Notes: generated by a model not told the origin, from the sequence alone. 26,278 nt of DNA from DATESZ01 sp035283845 (GCA_035283845.1 DATESZ010000010.1:1-26278); one strand, 5' to 3'; shown: positions 1-7,723, numbered from the stretch's first letter. Translations and numbers: made by a program.

Positions 1-1
1 A

Positions 2-133
2 AAAAAGATAATCGGCCACTATTGGACAGACCGGGAAAGCACGGGCGAAATGGAATTGAGCAACCAACAGAACAAAAAGTTTCAGGCCTTCCAATCAGCG
101 CTGGCTTACTACGGGGCGCTTCACAGGGTCTGA
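2..133 (+). CDS. C-terminal end of an unknown protein, cut by the window edge
   Basis: The second forward frame is open from the window edge to a TGA at 131-133 and reads about 43 residues with a natural protein-like composition (…HYWTDRESTGEMELSNQ…). The first forward frame is also open here, over a longer stretch, but its translation is rich in Arg, Gly and Ser and looks less like a protein. I do not recognise the family. The choice between frames rests only on amino acid composition, so this call is tentative. Confidence 0.35.
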   Translation, partial: KKIIGHYWTDRESTGEMELSNQQNKKFQAFQSALAYYGALHRV

Positions 134-139
134 GAAATA

Positions 140-319
140 GACTCAAATCAGTATCCGCTCGACTTCATCGAGTGATAGCTGTGGGTACTGCCAAGACTAA
201 TCGACAAGGAGACTGAGTCGGGTATGACCCCTTACCATCCGTTTCATGTCAAAACTCGCCCCATCCCACAAAAGTACGCTTTGGGACATCACTCTGGGGA
301 GCCAGAGTGGACTTGAACA
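140..319. other. structured intergenic DNA with several short hairpins
   Basis: No convincing gene is seen here. Short perfect or near-perfect stems lie close together: CTCGA/TCGAG at 158-172, an imperfect stem around 264-285 (TCCCA…TGGGA), and ACTCTGG/CCAGAGT with a GGAG loop at 291-308. This could be the 3' untranslated region of the gene to the left or a small structured RNA. It matches no riboswitch or ncRNA family I can name. Confidence 0.3.
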
Positions 320-400
320 ATGAAGCAGATGGTTAAATATTTAGCTTTATCAATGTTAATTTCTTTTTTAGGATGTGGACGTAAGTGCGTAAGCATTTAG
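320..400 (+). CDS. possible 26-residue lipoprotein or truncated lipoprotein leader
   Basis: The ORF starts ATG AAG CAG ATG and ends at TAG 398-400. It reads as a classic lipoprotein signal peptide: a Lys near the N-terminus, a hydrophobic run (YLALSMLISF) and a lipobox LGC at about residues 18-20, followed by only GRKCVSI. Very small lipoproteins such as entericidins and bacteriocin-release proteins exist. It may equally be the 5' stump of a larger lipoprotein gene. No strong Shine-Dalgarno sequence precedes it. Confidence 0.35.
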   Translation: MKQMVKYLALSMLISFLGCGRKCVSI

Positions 401-474
401 TATCGTTCAAAAGGTTTGGGAAAAATCATTTGAGGCATAATAATGTCGTCTAATCGTAGATTCAAATCTTCTCT

Positions 475-540
475 GGAGTTATCCACATCCGCGTCTGGCT
501 GCCCTTAATAGCAAGGCCAGATGCGGTTGTGGGTAACTCC
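475..540. repeat. long imperfect hairpin (25-bp arms)
   Basis: The arm at 475-499 is the reverse complement of 516-540 except at three positions. Two of these are G-T wobbles and one is a T-T mismatch. The 16-nt loop can itself pair partly (TGC/GCA). Neither arm is followed by a T-run, so an intrinsic terminator is unlikely. The size and shape fit a REP/MITE-like palindromic unit. Confidence 0.7.
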
Positions 541-660
541 ACTCAAACACCTATCGGCAATTCCCCAAAAAACTTATTGAAAAAGTTTGCCCCAACTTTT
601 GAAAGTTACCAAGCCTTACTATTCTGGAGGTTGGAAATAGGGTTGGAAATGGCTTTTTAG

Positions 661-698
661 ATAATAAAAAAGGTGGCGAAATTTCTTTCTAACCACCT
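661..698 (-). terminator. Rho-independent terminator of tRNA-Glu(UUC)
   Basis: On the minus strand AGGTGG (698-693) pairs with CCACCT (676-671) across a loop of about 16 nt and is followed directly by a T-run (670-665). It begins 12 nt past the encoded CCA of the tRNA. Confidence 0.75.
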
Positions 699-709
699 GT
701 TTTAATTAT

Positions 710-785
710 TGGCGTCCCCACGGGGAGTCGAACCCCGGTTACCGGCGTGAAAGGCCAGTGTCCTAGGCCACTAGACGATGGGGAC
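710..785 (-). tRNA. tRNA-Glu (anticodon UUC), CCA encoded
   Basis: Read from 785 down to 710, the sequence folds as a complete cloverleaf. The acceptor arms are GTCCCCA/TGGGGAC, the anticodon stem is CTGGC/GCCGG around loop CTTTCAC (anticodon TTC), and the T arm is CGGGG TTCGAAT CCCCG. The discriminator is G and CCA is encoded. It reads GAA codons. A second Glu isoacceptor lies at 6868. Confidence 0.97.
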
Positions 786-927
786 GTATGGGCTATGCAA
801 GCAACATCAGAAGGGTAACATCGTATTCAACAGGTTATTTCGCAAGTGGGCGCTTATATCCTTTTTCTTCGGAAGATGTCATGAGGCAAATAACCGGCGT
901 ATACAGGTTCTAATGAAAAATTATTCT

Positions 928-3000
928 TTATTCAAACAGCACCGGTTCCCGCAGGATGGATTCCCTTGCCCTGAGAGCAAGATGGGCGATTTCCCGATGC
1001 GTTTCCCGTAGCGAGGCTATTTGCCTCAGATTATCGGCAGTCCTTAGCACCAGCATGGCCAGGTCTCCGTCGGCGATACCGGCGTTTTTCACTATTTCAT
1101 CCCAGTCTTTTCCCCTTGCCCAATCGTACATCACAGAACTTGTCCAGAAATAGAGGGGGCTGGTGGGAAATCCTGCCTCGTCCATGCGCCCGGCCAAAGT
1201 GTTAATGGCCGAGTTGACCCTCCTGTATGCCTCCATCAGCCGGCGGGCAAGTTGTGGATTAGCCAACTTGATATCCTGATCGCCGTCATAAACAAAAGGG
1301 GCGACCATGGAGGCTAAGAGTTTTTCATCCTTCCGGGGAAAGGCCTCCTTTTTCAGGCACTCGGCTATGAGCAGGGGGTGATCCAGCCTCAATTTTGAGG
1401 CCCAGACACCCGATTCGGTGAGCCGGCCATTGCCTTCCACGAAGCCTTCCTCCCTTAAAAAGTCAAGGTGGCGGCGACAATCGTCCCAAAGATTGGCTCC
1501 TTCTGTCACGTGCCGTTTTTTACTGCCGTGAATTCGCTGGTACGAGGCTAACGATTTCTCTAAGATGCCCCGGATGTCTTCGGGCGTTTGGGAAAGCAGC
1601 AAATTCAAGATCATGGAAAAATCACTGCGTATCTGGCTTAAAATATCGTCGGGCTTCTTGAAAAAGAGCTTTTTGAGGTGTGGGATATCCATGAACCGGC
1701 CCGGTATGGCGAGCATAAATCCGATGTTGTCCCGGCCGCGCCTCCCCGCCCGTCCGGTCATCTGGTGGAATTCCGTGCTGCTTAATGGACTGAAACTACT
1801 CCCGTTAAATAAATCAGAGTTGAACAAAACAATAGTTCTGGCAGGATAATTTACTCCGGCAGCCACTGTGGAAGTGGCAAAAATGGCGCGGAGGTGGCCT
1901 AACTTCATCATCGTTTCCACGAAAAACTTCCAGGTCGGAAGCTGTCCGCCGTGGTGCGCTGCAACCCGGGAGTTTTCCAGACAATCCATCTGCTTGTGGC
2001 TTTTCAAATAGGGGAAGCGGTTGAGCAGTTCTTTCACGTCGCGGTAGAAACCCTCATCGTCCGTAAGATTTGCGCCCTTGTAACAGCTTTTCAACGCCGC
2101 GTCACACTCTGAACGTGATTTGAGGAAAAAAATAGCCGGGAGCAGTTGAAACTCTTCTAAAGCGTTAATGATCTGTCCAAAATGAGGCGGCCCGCCTCTT
2201 CCCCGCCCCCTCCTATTTTCCAGGAACTTGGCCAGAGCGGGAAAAAGATTTTTCTTTTCCAGGTAGGGCATGAGTTTGCCGGAGGGGTGGAGCACGAGGG
2301 GGTAAAGCGGCACCGGTCTTTTTTCTTCTTTAACCACCACGCATTTTTTGCCCCGGAGGGATGACAGCCACGCGGCGATTTCCTCGCCGTTGCCTATCGT
2401 TGCGGAAAGGAGCAGGACGTTTATCCTAACGGGCAGATAGATAAGGATCTCTTCCCAGACCACGCCGCGATCGCGATCTCCCAAGTAGTGGGCCTCATCG
2501 AGGATGACCAGATCGCAGTTTAAGTTTTCGCCGCTGTGCATGACGTCGTAAAGCTGATTCCTCAGGATTTCCGTGGTACCGACGATGATGGGGGCATCGG
2601 CGTTTTCCTTCGTGTCGCCCGTGAGGATGCCCACGTTGGCGGGGTCGAAATGATTGCCGAACTCGATCCATTTGGCATTGGTGAGAGCTTTCAGGGGCGA
2701 GGCGTACCAGCAGCGCCCGCCGCTTTTAAAAACCGAAAGTATCGCCTGCTCGGCGATCCAGGTCTTTCCCGTGCCCGTGGGGGCCATGACAAGGCAGTTT
2801 GTCTTTTTGATTGCCTCCAGGGCTGCTAATTGAAAGGCATCAGGAACGAAAGAGGCGGAGGCCGGCTTGCCTATTTTCGCGAAAACGTTTTTGAGCGCCG
2901 GTTCGATTTCCGGCTTCATTTTTTCATAATGACGGCTTTGCCCGGGTATGCCGGACCTTTTTGCCGCTTTATGGCGAAAACCATGTTTTTTGTTTTTCAA
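928..3000 (-). CDS. DEAD/DEAH-box helicase, Ski2-like (HelY/Mtr4-type)
   Basis: Superfamily 2 helicase of 690 residues, expected to unwind RNA or DNA with ATP. Visible motifs are a Q-motif-like FVPDAFQ (about 51-57), Walker A APTGTGKT (73-80), TTEIL (142-146), DEAH (168-171), SAT (199-201), STVAAGVNYPAR (377-388) and QMTGRAGRRGRD (413-424). The C-terminal helical part (about 540-680) resembles the DSHCT-type domain of Ski2/Mtr4 relatives. A Gly/Arg stretch (GRGRGG, about 265-270) lies between the two RecA-like lobes. The reading frame opens with TTG at 3000 and its first 27 residues are very basic. ATG at 2919 (MKPEIEP) is a plausible alternative start, and neither has a strong ribosome binding site. 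It is divergent from the methyltransferase gene. Its cellular substrate cannot be told from the sequence. Confidence 0.93.
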   Translation of the reverse strand: MKNKKHGFRHKAAKRSGIPGQSRHYEKMKPEIEPALKNVFAKIGKPASASFVPDAFQLAALEAIKKTNCLVMAPTGTGKTWIAEQAILSVFKSGGRCWYASPLKALTNAKWIEFGNHFDPANVGILTGDTKENADAPIIVGTTEILRNQLYDVMHSGENLNCDLVILDEAHYLGDRDRGVVWEEILIYLPVRINVLLLSATIGNGEEIAAWLSSLRGKKCVVVKEEKRPVPLYPLVLHPSGKLMPYLEKKNLFPALAKFLENRRGRGRGGPPHFGQIINALEEFQLLPAIFFLKSRSECDAALKSCYKGANLTDDEGFYRDVKELLNRFPYLKSHKQMDCLENSRVAAHHGGQLPTWKFFVETMMKLGHLRAIFATSTVAAGVNYPARTIVLFNSDLFNGSSFSPLSSTEFHQMTGRAGRRGRDNIGFMLAIPGRFMDIPHLKKLFFKKPDDILSQIRSDFSMILNLLLSQTPEDIRGILEKSLASYQRIHGSKKRHVTEGANLWDDCRRHLDFLREEGFVEGNGRLTESGVWASKLRLDHPLLIAECLKKEAFPRKDEKLLASMVAPFVYDGDQDIKLANPQLARRLMEAYRRVNSAINTLAGRMDEAGFPTSPLYFWTSSVMYDWARGKDWDEIVKNAGIADGDLAMLVLRTADNLRQIASLRETHREIAHLALRARESILREPVLFE

Positions 3001-3190
3001 TAGGTGTATTGTCCTGTTTCGTGTGTTTTGATTCGACTTGTATCACAGATGATGCCTGCCGTAAAGGTAAGCGCCGTTTGGTGTAACCTGCCATTCTTCC
3101 TTGACTTTAAGTGAAGATCAGCATAGCCTGCGAAGGTAGAATGAAAACGGCTCCGGTTTTGGTGTTTTGGTTTCTTTTGCTGATGGAGAG

Positions 3191-4030
3191 ATGGGAACGC
3201 GGCACAGTATAATAATCGGCGACGCAAGGGATATGGGAGAGACGAGTGATGAATCCGTACATCTCATCGTTGCCTCTCCACCCCGCTGGCAAGGGCAGGA
3301 TTCCGGCAAAGGATATCAGATAGGCTTCCAAGAAATATATGGCGAATATATTGACAACCTCAATCTCGTCTGGAAGGAATGCCATCGTGTCCTGCATAAG
3401 GGATGCCGTTTCTGCATCATCGTGGGCGACCAGTTTTCGCGGTCCGACACTTATGGCAGATATAAGGTCATTCCCGTCAGGACGGAGATAATCAAGTTCT
3501 GTGAAACTGCCGGGTTCGATTATATGGGGGCCATCATCTGGCAGAAGGTAGCCTCCCGTAACGCCAATATCGGGGCGAGGGTCATGGGCTCCTACCCCTA
3601 TCCCCGCCACGGCATTATCAAGATTAATTACGAATTTATTTTAATTTTCAAAAAATGGGGTGACGCACCTGCGGTGGCGATAGAGCTTAAAGAGCAGTCT
3701 AAGATGACGCAGACGGAATGGAGGCGGTATTTTACCGATCACTGGTATTTCTCCGGTGCAAAGGACAGTCGAAGCCGGGCGCCCTTCCCTGAGGAATTAC
3801 CGCAGCGGCTGATCAGGATGTTCAGTTTTGTCGGTGATACGGTCCTCGACCCCTTTTTAGGGAGTGGCGCCACGTCTTTAGCGGCTAAAAACCTGGGCAG
3901 AAACTCTGTCGGCTACGAGGCAGATGATGCCTTATTGCCGCTGATCTCGGATAAACTCGGCATGAATCAGGGCTCTCTTTTCCTCGAAGAAACATTCGAG
4001 ATCATAAGGCAGAAGGGCGCGGCAGGTTGA
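3191..4030 (+). CDS. DNA methyltransferase, N4-cytosine/N6-adenine type (beta-class motif order)
   Basis: S-adenosylmethionine-dependent site-specific DNA methylase, about 279 residues. Motif IV comes first (ASPPRW, about 28-33) and the AdoMet-binding motif I follows near the C-terminus (DPFLGSGAT, 220-228, then GYEAD). This is the order of the SPPY-type family. IIVGDQFSRSDTYGR (about 76-90) and the hydrophobic NYEFILIFKK are also family-like. The frame opens upstream at TTG 3167, but ATG 3191 (MGTRHSIIIGDARD) matches the usual N-terminus better; neither start has a well-placed Shine-Dalgarno sequence. The residue after SPP is Arg rather than the usual aromatic one. No restriction endonuclease is recognisable nearby, so it is an orphan enzyme or half of a degraded restriction-modification system. 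Confidence 0.9.
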   Translation: MGTRHSIIIGDARDMGETSDESVHLIVASPPRWQGQDSGKGYQIGFQEIYGEYIDNLNLVWKECHRVLHKGCRFCIIVGDQFSRSDTYGRYKVIPVRTEIIKFCETAGFDYMGAIIWQKVASRNANIGARVMGSYPYPRHGIIKINYEFILIFKKWGDAPAVAIELKEQSKMTQTEWRRYFTDHWYFSGAKDSRSRAPFPEELPQRLIRMFSFVGDTVLDPFLGSGATSLAAKNLGRNSVGYEADDALLPLISDKLGMNQGSLFLEETFEIIRQKGAAG

Positions 4031-4087
4031 TTTAATGGCGTAATCACTGATAAACAATGGCGTAATTATATTGAAAGCATATCTGAA

Positions 4088-4294
4088 ATGGGACTGCATT
4101 TGCTTAAATCGCCGAAACTTGATACACCCGTTGCAAGATTCCAGGGCAATGGGAATAAAATGGTAGGGAAATGGATACTGTCATTTGAGGAAATTCAGGC
4201 CTATGGCAGGATTGTTACGGCAATTCAAAAAACCATTGAAAAACAGAAGTTAATTGATAAAATTTATAAAGAAACAGAGTTCAGTCTAAATTAG
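4088..4294 (+). CDS. hypothetical 68-residue ORF in frame with the methyltransferase
   Basis: The frame is the same as that of the methyltransferase and stays open from that gene's TGA (4028-4030) to TAG at 4292-4294. About 87 residues could be read after the TGA. The first ATG is at 4088 and lacks a Shine-Dalgarno sequence. The sequence looks protein-like, with a helical, charged C-terminus (QAYGRIVTAIQKTIEKQKL). I do not recognise it. It may be a small companion gene, a remnant of a restriction enzyme, or a methyltransferase C-terminus separated by a nonsense mutation. Confidence 0.4.
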   Translation: MGLHLLKSPKLDTPVARFQGNGNKMVGKWILSFEEIQAYGRIVTAIQKTIEKQKLIDKIYKETEFSLN

Positions 4295-4307
4295 GAGAGG
4301 TTTATCG

Positions 4308-5327
4308 ATGAAAAAAATTCGCGTGGAAAAGGCCGTGGGAACGATGCTGGCGCATGACATCACGAGGATAGTGCCCGGACAGTTCAAAGGGGTTGGTTTC
4401 CGGAAGGGTCACATCGTCCGGGAAGAAGATGTTCCGGAGTTTCTGAAACTGGGGAAACAGTTCCTCTATGTGCTGGAACTCTCCGCCGAGCAGCTTCATG
4501 AAGATGATGCTGCGTTGCGCATTGCCCGCGCGATTGCGGGAGAAAACTTAAGCTGGACGGCGCCGAGGGAAGGAAAATCGAATATCGTCAGCAATAGCGA
4601 CGGGCTGCTGAAGGTAAACGCCGCGGGCCTTCTCAGAATAAACAAGCTGGGCGATATTATCGTTTCCACACTGAAAAACAACTTTACTTGCAAGGAGGGG
4701 CAGGTTGTGGCGGGTACCAGGATCATCCCGCTTACCATACCGGCCAAAAAGATCGAAAAGTTAGAGGAATTAGCGGCGCGCTACCGGCCGGTCTTGCAGG
4801 TGCGGCCATACCGGAAGCTCCGCGTGGGCGGTGTCGTGACCGGTTCTGAAATCTACAAAGGTTTGATAAAAGATGAATTCGACCGGTATGTGGCGCAGAA
4901 GGTTATCAATTACGGCTGCGAATTCGTGAAAAAGATTGTTGTTCCCGATGATGCCGGCGCCATCTCGCGGGCCGTTCGGGAGCTAAATGACTTGGGATGC
5001 GAGCTGATCCTCACGACGGGAGGCCTTTCCGTCGATCCCGATGACGTCACCCGCAAGGGCATCAGAAAAGCCGGGGCCAGGATCATTGCCTATGGCAGTC
5101 CGATCCTGCCCGGCTCCATGTTTCTCTATGCGACTCTGAATGGCAAGCCCATCCTGGGGCTGCCGGCCTGCGTCTATTATAATCCCGCCACGGCCTACGA
5201 TATTATACTTCCCATGGTGCTTGCAGGCGACGAGATTACGAAGAGCATCCTTGCTGAGACGGGACACGGCGGCATGTGTCTGAATTGTGAAACCTGTATT
5301 TATCCCGTTTGCCCCTTCGGCAAGTAA
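4308..5327 (+). CDS. molybdopterin-binding protein (MoeA/MogA-like MoCF domain)
   Basis: 339 residues. The C-terminal two thirds carry a MoCF_biosynth/molybdopterin-binding fold, with signatures GGVVTGSEIYKG (about 173-184), TTGGLSVDPDDVTRKGI and YGSPILPGSMF plus GLPACVYYNP. It probably binds molybdopterin during maturation of a molybdenum hydroxylase of the xanthine dehydrogenase type. The last 16 residues hold four cysteines (C324, C327, C330, C335; spacing C-x2-C-x2-C-x4-C) that could bind a metal or Fe-S cluster. The start is clear: GGAGAGG lies 7 nt before ATG. It is the first gene of a three-gene run, with yqeC beginning 14 nt downstream. Confidence 0.88.
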   Translation: MKKIRVEKAVGTMLAHDITRIVPGQFKGVGFRKGHIVREEDVPEFLKLGKQFLYVLELSAEQLHEDDAALRIARAIAGENLSWTAPREGKSNIVSNSDGLLKVNAAGLLRINKLGDIIVSTLKNNFTCKEGQVVAGTRIIPLTIPAKKIEKLEELAARYRPVLQVRPYRKLRVGGVVTGSEIYKGLIKDEFDRYVAQKVINYGCEFVKKIVVPDDAGAISRAVRELNDLGCELILTTGGLSVDPDDVTRKGIRKAGARIIAYGSPILPGSMFLYATLNGKPILGLPACVYYNPATAYDIILPMVLAGDEITKSILAETGHGGMCLNCETCIYPVCPFGK

Positions 5328-5341
5328 CTTGAGTATGGAAG

Positions 5342-6172
5342 ATGACGAGCAAATTTCTCATGCCATCTCTTCGTGAAATATTTGACCTGCAGGGAGGAGG
5401 CGTCGTCAGTCTTGTCGGCGGCGGCGGTAAGACATCCTTCATGTTCAGGCTCGCCGGGGAAATTGCCTCTTCCGGGGAAAGCGTGCTGACTACGACTACA
5501 ACGAAGATCCTCATGCCGTTGGAAAGCCAGTCGTCACATGTCATTATTCTACCGTGCGTGGCTGATGTTCTGGAACAGGCAAAACTTCTCCTCTCTTCCG
5601 GGCAGCGACACCTCACCGCAGCCGGCGCTTATATTCCTTCGCAGAATAAGCTGACAGGATTCGACACAGGAAATATCGGCAAGCTTCATGAGAGCGGCCT
5701 GTTCCCATGGATTCTGGTGGAGGCCGACGGCGCGGGACAGAGGCCGCTCAAGGCGCCCGCCGCCTATGAGCCGGTGATACCGCCATGCTCCCGCTGGGTA
5801 ATCGCGGTGGCCGGCCTGGATGCAGTGGGCCAACCTCTTACGGAAGACTGGGTCTTTCGCAGTCACCTCTTTACGGACATAACCGGTCTGTCGCTTGGTG
5901 CAAAGATTACGGAAAAATCTGTAGCCGCAGCGCTTTCCCATGAAGCCGGGATCATGAAGGGTTGCCCCCCCGGCGCCTTAAAATACATCTTTCTGAACAA
6001 GGCGGAAACAAAAGAACGGAAAGAAGCGGGCCGTACGATCTTACTTTTTCTGCGGAAACAAAGCGGGATAAAGCCGGACAGGGTTGTCATCGGCGCTGTG
6101 AAAAGGGGGCTTGAAACCTTCGAGTGGTATAATCTGTCCGGGGAAACCGGAGACACTTGCAATTATTTGTGA
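5342..6172 (+). CDS. yqeC: YqeC-type selenium-dependent molybdenum hydroxylase accessory protein
   Basis: 276 residues of the YqeC family, a nucleotide-binding maturation factor encoded beside selenium-dependent molybdenum hydroxylases. The P-loop GGGGKTS (26-32) is followed by a Thr-rich TTTTTKI stretch (about 50-56). An EADGAGQRPLKAPA motif (about 128-141), typical of the family, contains the conserved acidic residue, and VIAVAGLDAVG comes after it. The gene sits 14 nt after the molybdopterin-binding protein and 7 nt before mocA. The assignment rests on family motifs and this order. No selenium gene or hydroxylase structural gene is present in the window. Confidence 0.9.
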   Translation: MTSKFLMPSLREIFDLQGGGVVSLVGGGGKTSFMFRLAGEIASSGESVLTTTTTKILMPLESQSSHVIILPCVADVLEQAKLLLSSGQRHLTAAGAYIPSQNKLTGFDTGNIGKLHESGLFPWILVEADGAGQRPLKAPAAYEPVIPPCSRWVIAVAGLDAVGQPLTEDWVFRSHLFTDITGLSLGAKITEKSVAAALSHEAGIMKGCPPGALKYIFLNKAETKERKEAGRTILLFLRKQSGIKPDRVVIGAVKRGLETFEWYNLSGETGDTCNYL

Positions 6173-6179
6173 GGGAGAA

Positions 6180-6788
6180 GTGAAAAACCACCCCGTGGCG
6201 GGCATAGTGCTTGCGGCTGGCATGTCTACCAGAATGGGAAAAACCAAACAACTGATGAACCTGAGCGGAAAACCGCTTCTCGCAAGGGTGGTCGAAGCCG
6301 CGTTGGCTTCGGAGCTGGAAAAAGTGGCGCTCGTCCTCGGCCATGAAGCAGAGAAAATCCTGGCGGCTCTCGGTTCCCTTGCCCGTGATCAGCGCCTGAC
6401 AACAGTGGTCAATGAGAGATACCGCGAGGGGATGGCGGCATCTCTTCAGGCTGGATTGTTGCAGGTGAAGGATCGGTTCCCGGCGGTGATGTTTCTTTTA
6501 GGAGATCAACCGATGGTGGGCGTAGACACCATCAATCTTCTTCTCCGCCTTTTCCGCGCATCCGACAGGGACATATGCGTACCCGTGTATGCCGGGGTGC
6601 GGGGCAATCCCGTCTGTTTCAGCAACCTGTTCTACGACCGGATTATCGCTATCCGCGGTGACACGGGCGCACGGGAAATCATCAATGATCATCCCGATAA
6701 TGTCCTTTACGCTGAGATCAGCAACTCCCTCTGCTTTATGGATATCGACAGCCCCGAAGACGCGGAGCAGATCAATAACTTATTGTAA
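6180..6788 (+). CDS. mocA: molybdenum cofactor nucleotidyltransferase, MocA/MobA-like
   Basis: Transfers a nucleotide to molybdopterin. MocA makes the cytosine dinucleotide form used by xanthine dehydrogenase-type enzymes, which fits this operon. About 202 residues with the nucleotidyltransferase signature LAAGMSTRMGKTKQ near the N-terminus, VNERYREGMAASLQAG, LGDQPMV (metal-binding Asp) and GARGNPV-like GVRGNPV. The frame is open from inside yqeC. I choose GTG at 6180, seven nt after the yqeC stop, because it places the signature at the usual distance from the N-terminus and GGGAG lies just before it, although the spacing is short. The gene ends 79 nt before tRNA-Glu(CUC). Confidence 0.92.
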   Translation: MKNHPVAGIVLAAGMSTRMGKTKQLMNLSGKPLLARVVEAALASELEKVALVLGHEAEKILAALGSLARDQRLTTVVNERYREGMAASLQAGLLQVKDRFPAVMFLLGDQPMVGVDTINLLLRLFRASDRDICVPVYAGVRGNPVCFSNLFYDRIIAIRGDTGAREIINDHPDNVLYAEISNSLCFMDIDSPEDAEQINNLL

Positions 6789-6817
6789 TCAATGATTTTG
6801 TAAAGATTTTTTTACTC

Positions 6818-6846
6818 TTGACTTTTCAGCGGATATTAACTAATAA
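6818..6846 (+). promoter_or_regulatory. sigma-70 promoter of tRNA-Glu(CUC)
   Basis: TTGACT (6818-6823) and TAATAA (6841-6846) are separated by 17 nt. The tRNA begins 21 nt after the -10 element. Confidence 0.7.
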
Positions 6847-6867
6847 ATAATCCCTTTTCGAACCATC

Positions 6868-6942
6868 GGTCCCATCGTCTAGTGGTTAGGACGCTGGCCT
6901 CTCACGCCGGTAGCAGGGGTTCAAATCCCCTTGGGACTACCA
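6868..6942 (+). tRNA. tRNA-Glu (anticodon CUC), CCA encoded
   Basis: Complete cloverleaf. The acceptor arms are GGTCCCA/TGGGACT, the anticodon stem CTGGC/GCCGG surrounds loop CTCTCAC (anticodon CTC), the T-loop is TTCAAAT, the discriminator is A and CCA is encoded. It reads GAG codons. Its 3' part (6896-6942) recurs at 9684-9728 and, inverted, at 20414-20446, which marks it as a likely integration target for mobile elements. Confidence 0.97.
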
Positions 6943-6950
6943 TAATAATA

Positions 6951-6986
6951 AAGAGGGGTTATGGTGCAAATCGTAGCCCCTCTTTT
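6951..6986 (+). terminator. Rho-independent terminator after tRNA-Glu(CUC)
   Basis: AAGAGGGG (6951-6958) pairs with CCCCTCTT (6977-6984) and runs into TTTT, starting 9 nt after the tRNA. Confidence 0.7.
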
Positions 6987-7126
6987 GTTATGAAAAATCT
7001 TTCCCCCACACTATCCCCCACAGGTAAGCGTAAAATGAGAATTAAGCGCTGGGGATCAATCTTATTAGGCAGGCCCAACATGACATGATAACGTCCATTA
7101 TTTTGTGCAAACCCGACACGAAGTGC

Positions 7127-7172
7127 TTGACTTAATCATTATTAATCTTTATGATTAGTCACGATTAATAAT
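7127..7172 (+). promoter_or_regulatory. promoter and operator of the ParD/ParE-like module
   Basis: TTGACT (7127-7132), a 17-nt spacer and TATGAT (7150-7155) form a strong sigma-70 promoter. Two nested inverted repeats cover it: ATTATTAATC (7138-7147) with GATTAATAAT (7163-7172), and AATCAT (7134-7139) with ATGATT (7151-7156). Such symmetry fits autorepression by a ribbon-helix-helix antitoxin. Confidence 0.75.
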
Positions 7173-7187
7173 AAATTGGAGATACCA

Positions 7188-7448
7188 ATGACTACCAAAG
7201 TACTAACTGCGCACATACCTTTGCCACTGGCCGAGAAGGTCGATCAGTGGGCCTCCCGTCTTGAGCGCCCCCGGGGATGGATTGTTAAGCAGGCATTATC
7301 CGCATGGATAGACCTTGAAGAAGAGCGTCAACGGCTGACACTGGAAGCGATGGCCGATGTCGATGCTGGACACATCATTGACCACCAGACTGTACAAGAG
7401 TGGGCAGACAGTCTTAGCACCGAAAATCCGCTGCCGTTGCCGCGATGA
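7188..7448 (+). CDS. ribbon-helix-helix antitoxin (CopG/ParD-like)
   Basis: 86-residue antitoxin that would neutralise the adjacent toxin and repress the shared promoter. The N-terminal part reads TKVLTAHIPLPLAEKVDQWA then GWIVKQALSAWI: a short beta strand followed by two helices, as in CopG/ParD DNA-binding domains. The acidic C-terminal tail is the usual toxin-binding region. ATG 7188 is chosen because GGAG lies 8 nt upstream; an earlier in-frame start at 7176 would overlap that site. The stop codon overlaps the toxin start (ATGATG), indicating translational coupling. Confidence 0.88.
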   Translation: MTTKVLTAHIPLPLAEKVDQWASRLERPRGWIVKQALSAWIDLEEERQRLTLEAMADVDAGHIIDHQTVQEWADSLSTENPLPLPR

Positions 7449-7723
7449 TGGAACTGAAATGGACCAGCAAGGCTCTTGCCGATTTGGCGCGGCTTTACGA
7501 TTTTATGGCACCGGTCAACAAGCAGGCCGCCGCCCGCATTGTGCAAGCGCTGACGGCAGCGCCGGCCCGTCTCAAGACACATCCACGCATTGGAGAGAAA
7601 TTAGACGAGTTCTCTCCGCGTGAGGTTCGCCGCATCCTGGTGAAACATTATGAAATGCGCTACGAAATTCAGGGATCCAATATCTATGTGCTGCGTATCT
7701 GGCATGCAAAAGAAGATCGGTAA
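7445..7723 (+). CDS. RelE/ParE-family toxin
   Basis: 92-residue toxin of the ParE branch of the RelE/ParE superfamily; known members act on DNA gyrase. The family pattern is clear: MELKWTSKALADLARLYDFMA, then RIVQALTAAPARLKTHPRIGEKL, then EVRRILVKHYEMRYEI and IYVLRIWHAKEDR at the end. It overlaps the antitoxin stop by 4 nt, and ATG 7445 or ATG 7448 could start it. The length is normal for the family and nothing suggests inactivation. Confidence 0.9.
   Translation: MMELKWTSKALADLARLYDFMAPVNKQAAARIVQALTAAPARLKTHPRIGEKLDEFSPREVRRILVKHYEMRYEIQGSNIYVLRIWHAKEDR

Noticed and set aside
22..216. 64-residue ATG frame at the left edge
   Set aside because: The translation is dominated by Arg, Gly and Ser and resembles noise. 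An alternative frame over 2-133 looks more like protein.
140..319. known riboswitch or ncRNA in the structured left region
   Set aside because: Hairpins are present but I could not match any known family consensus.
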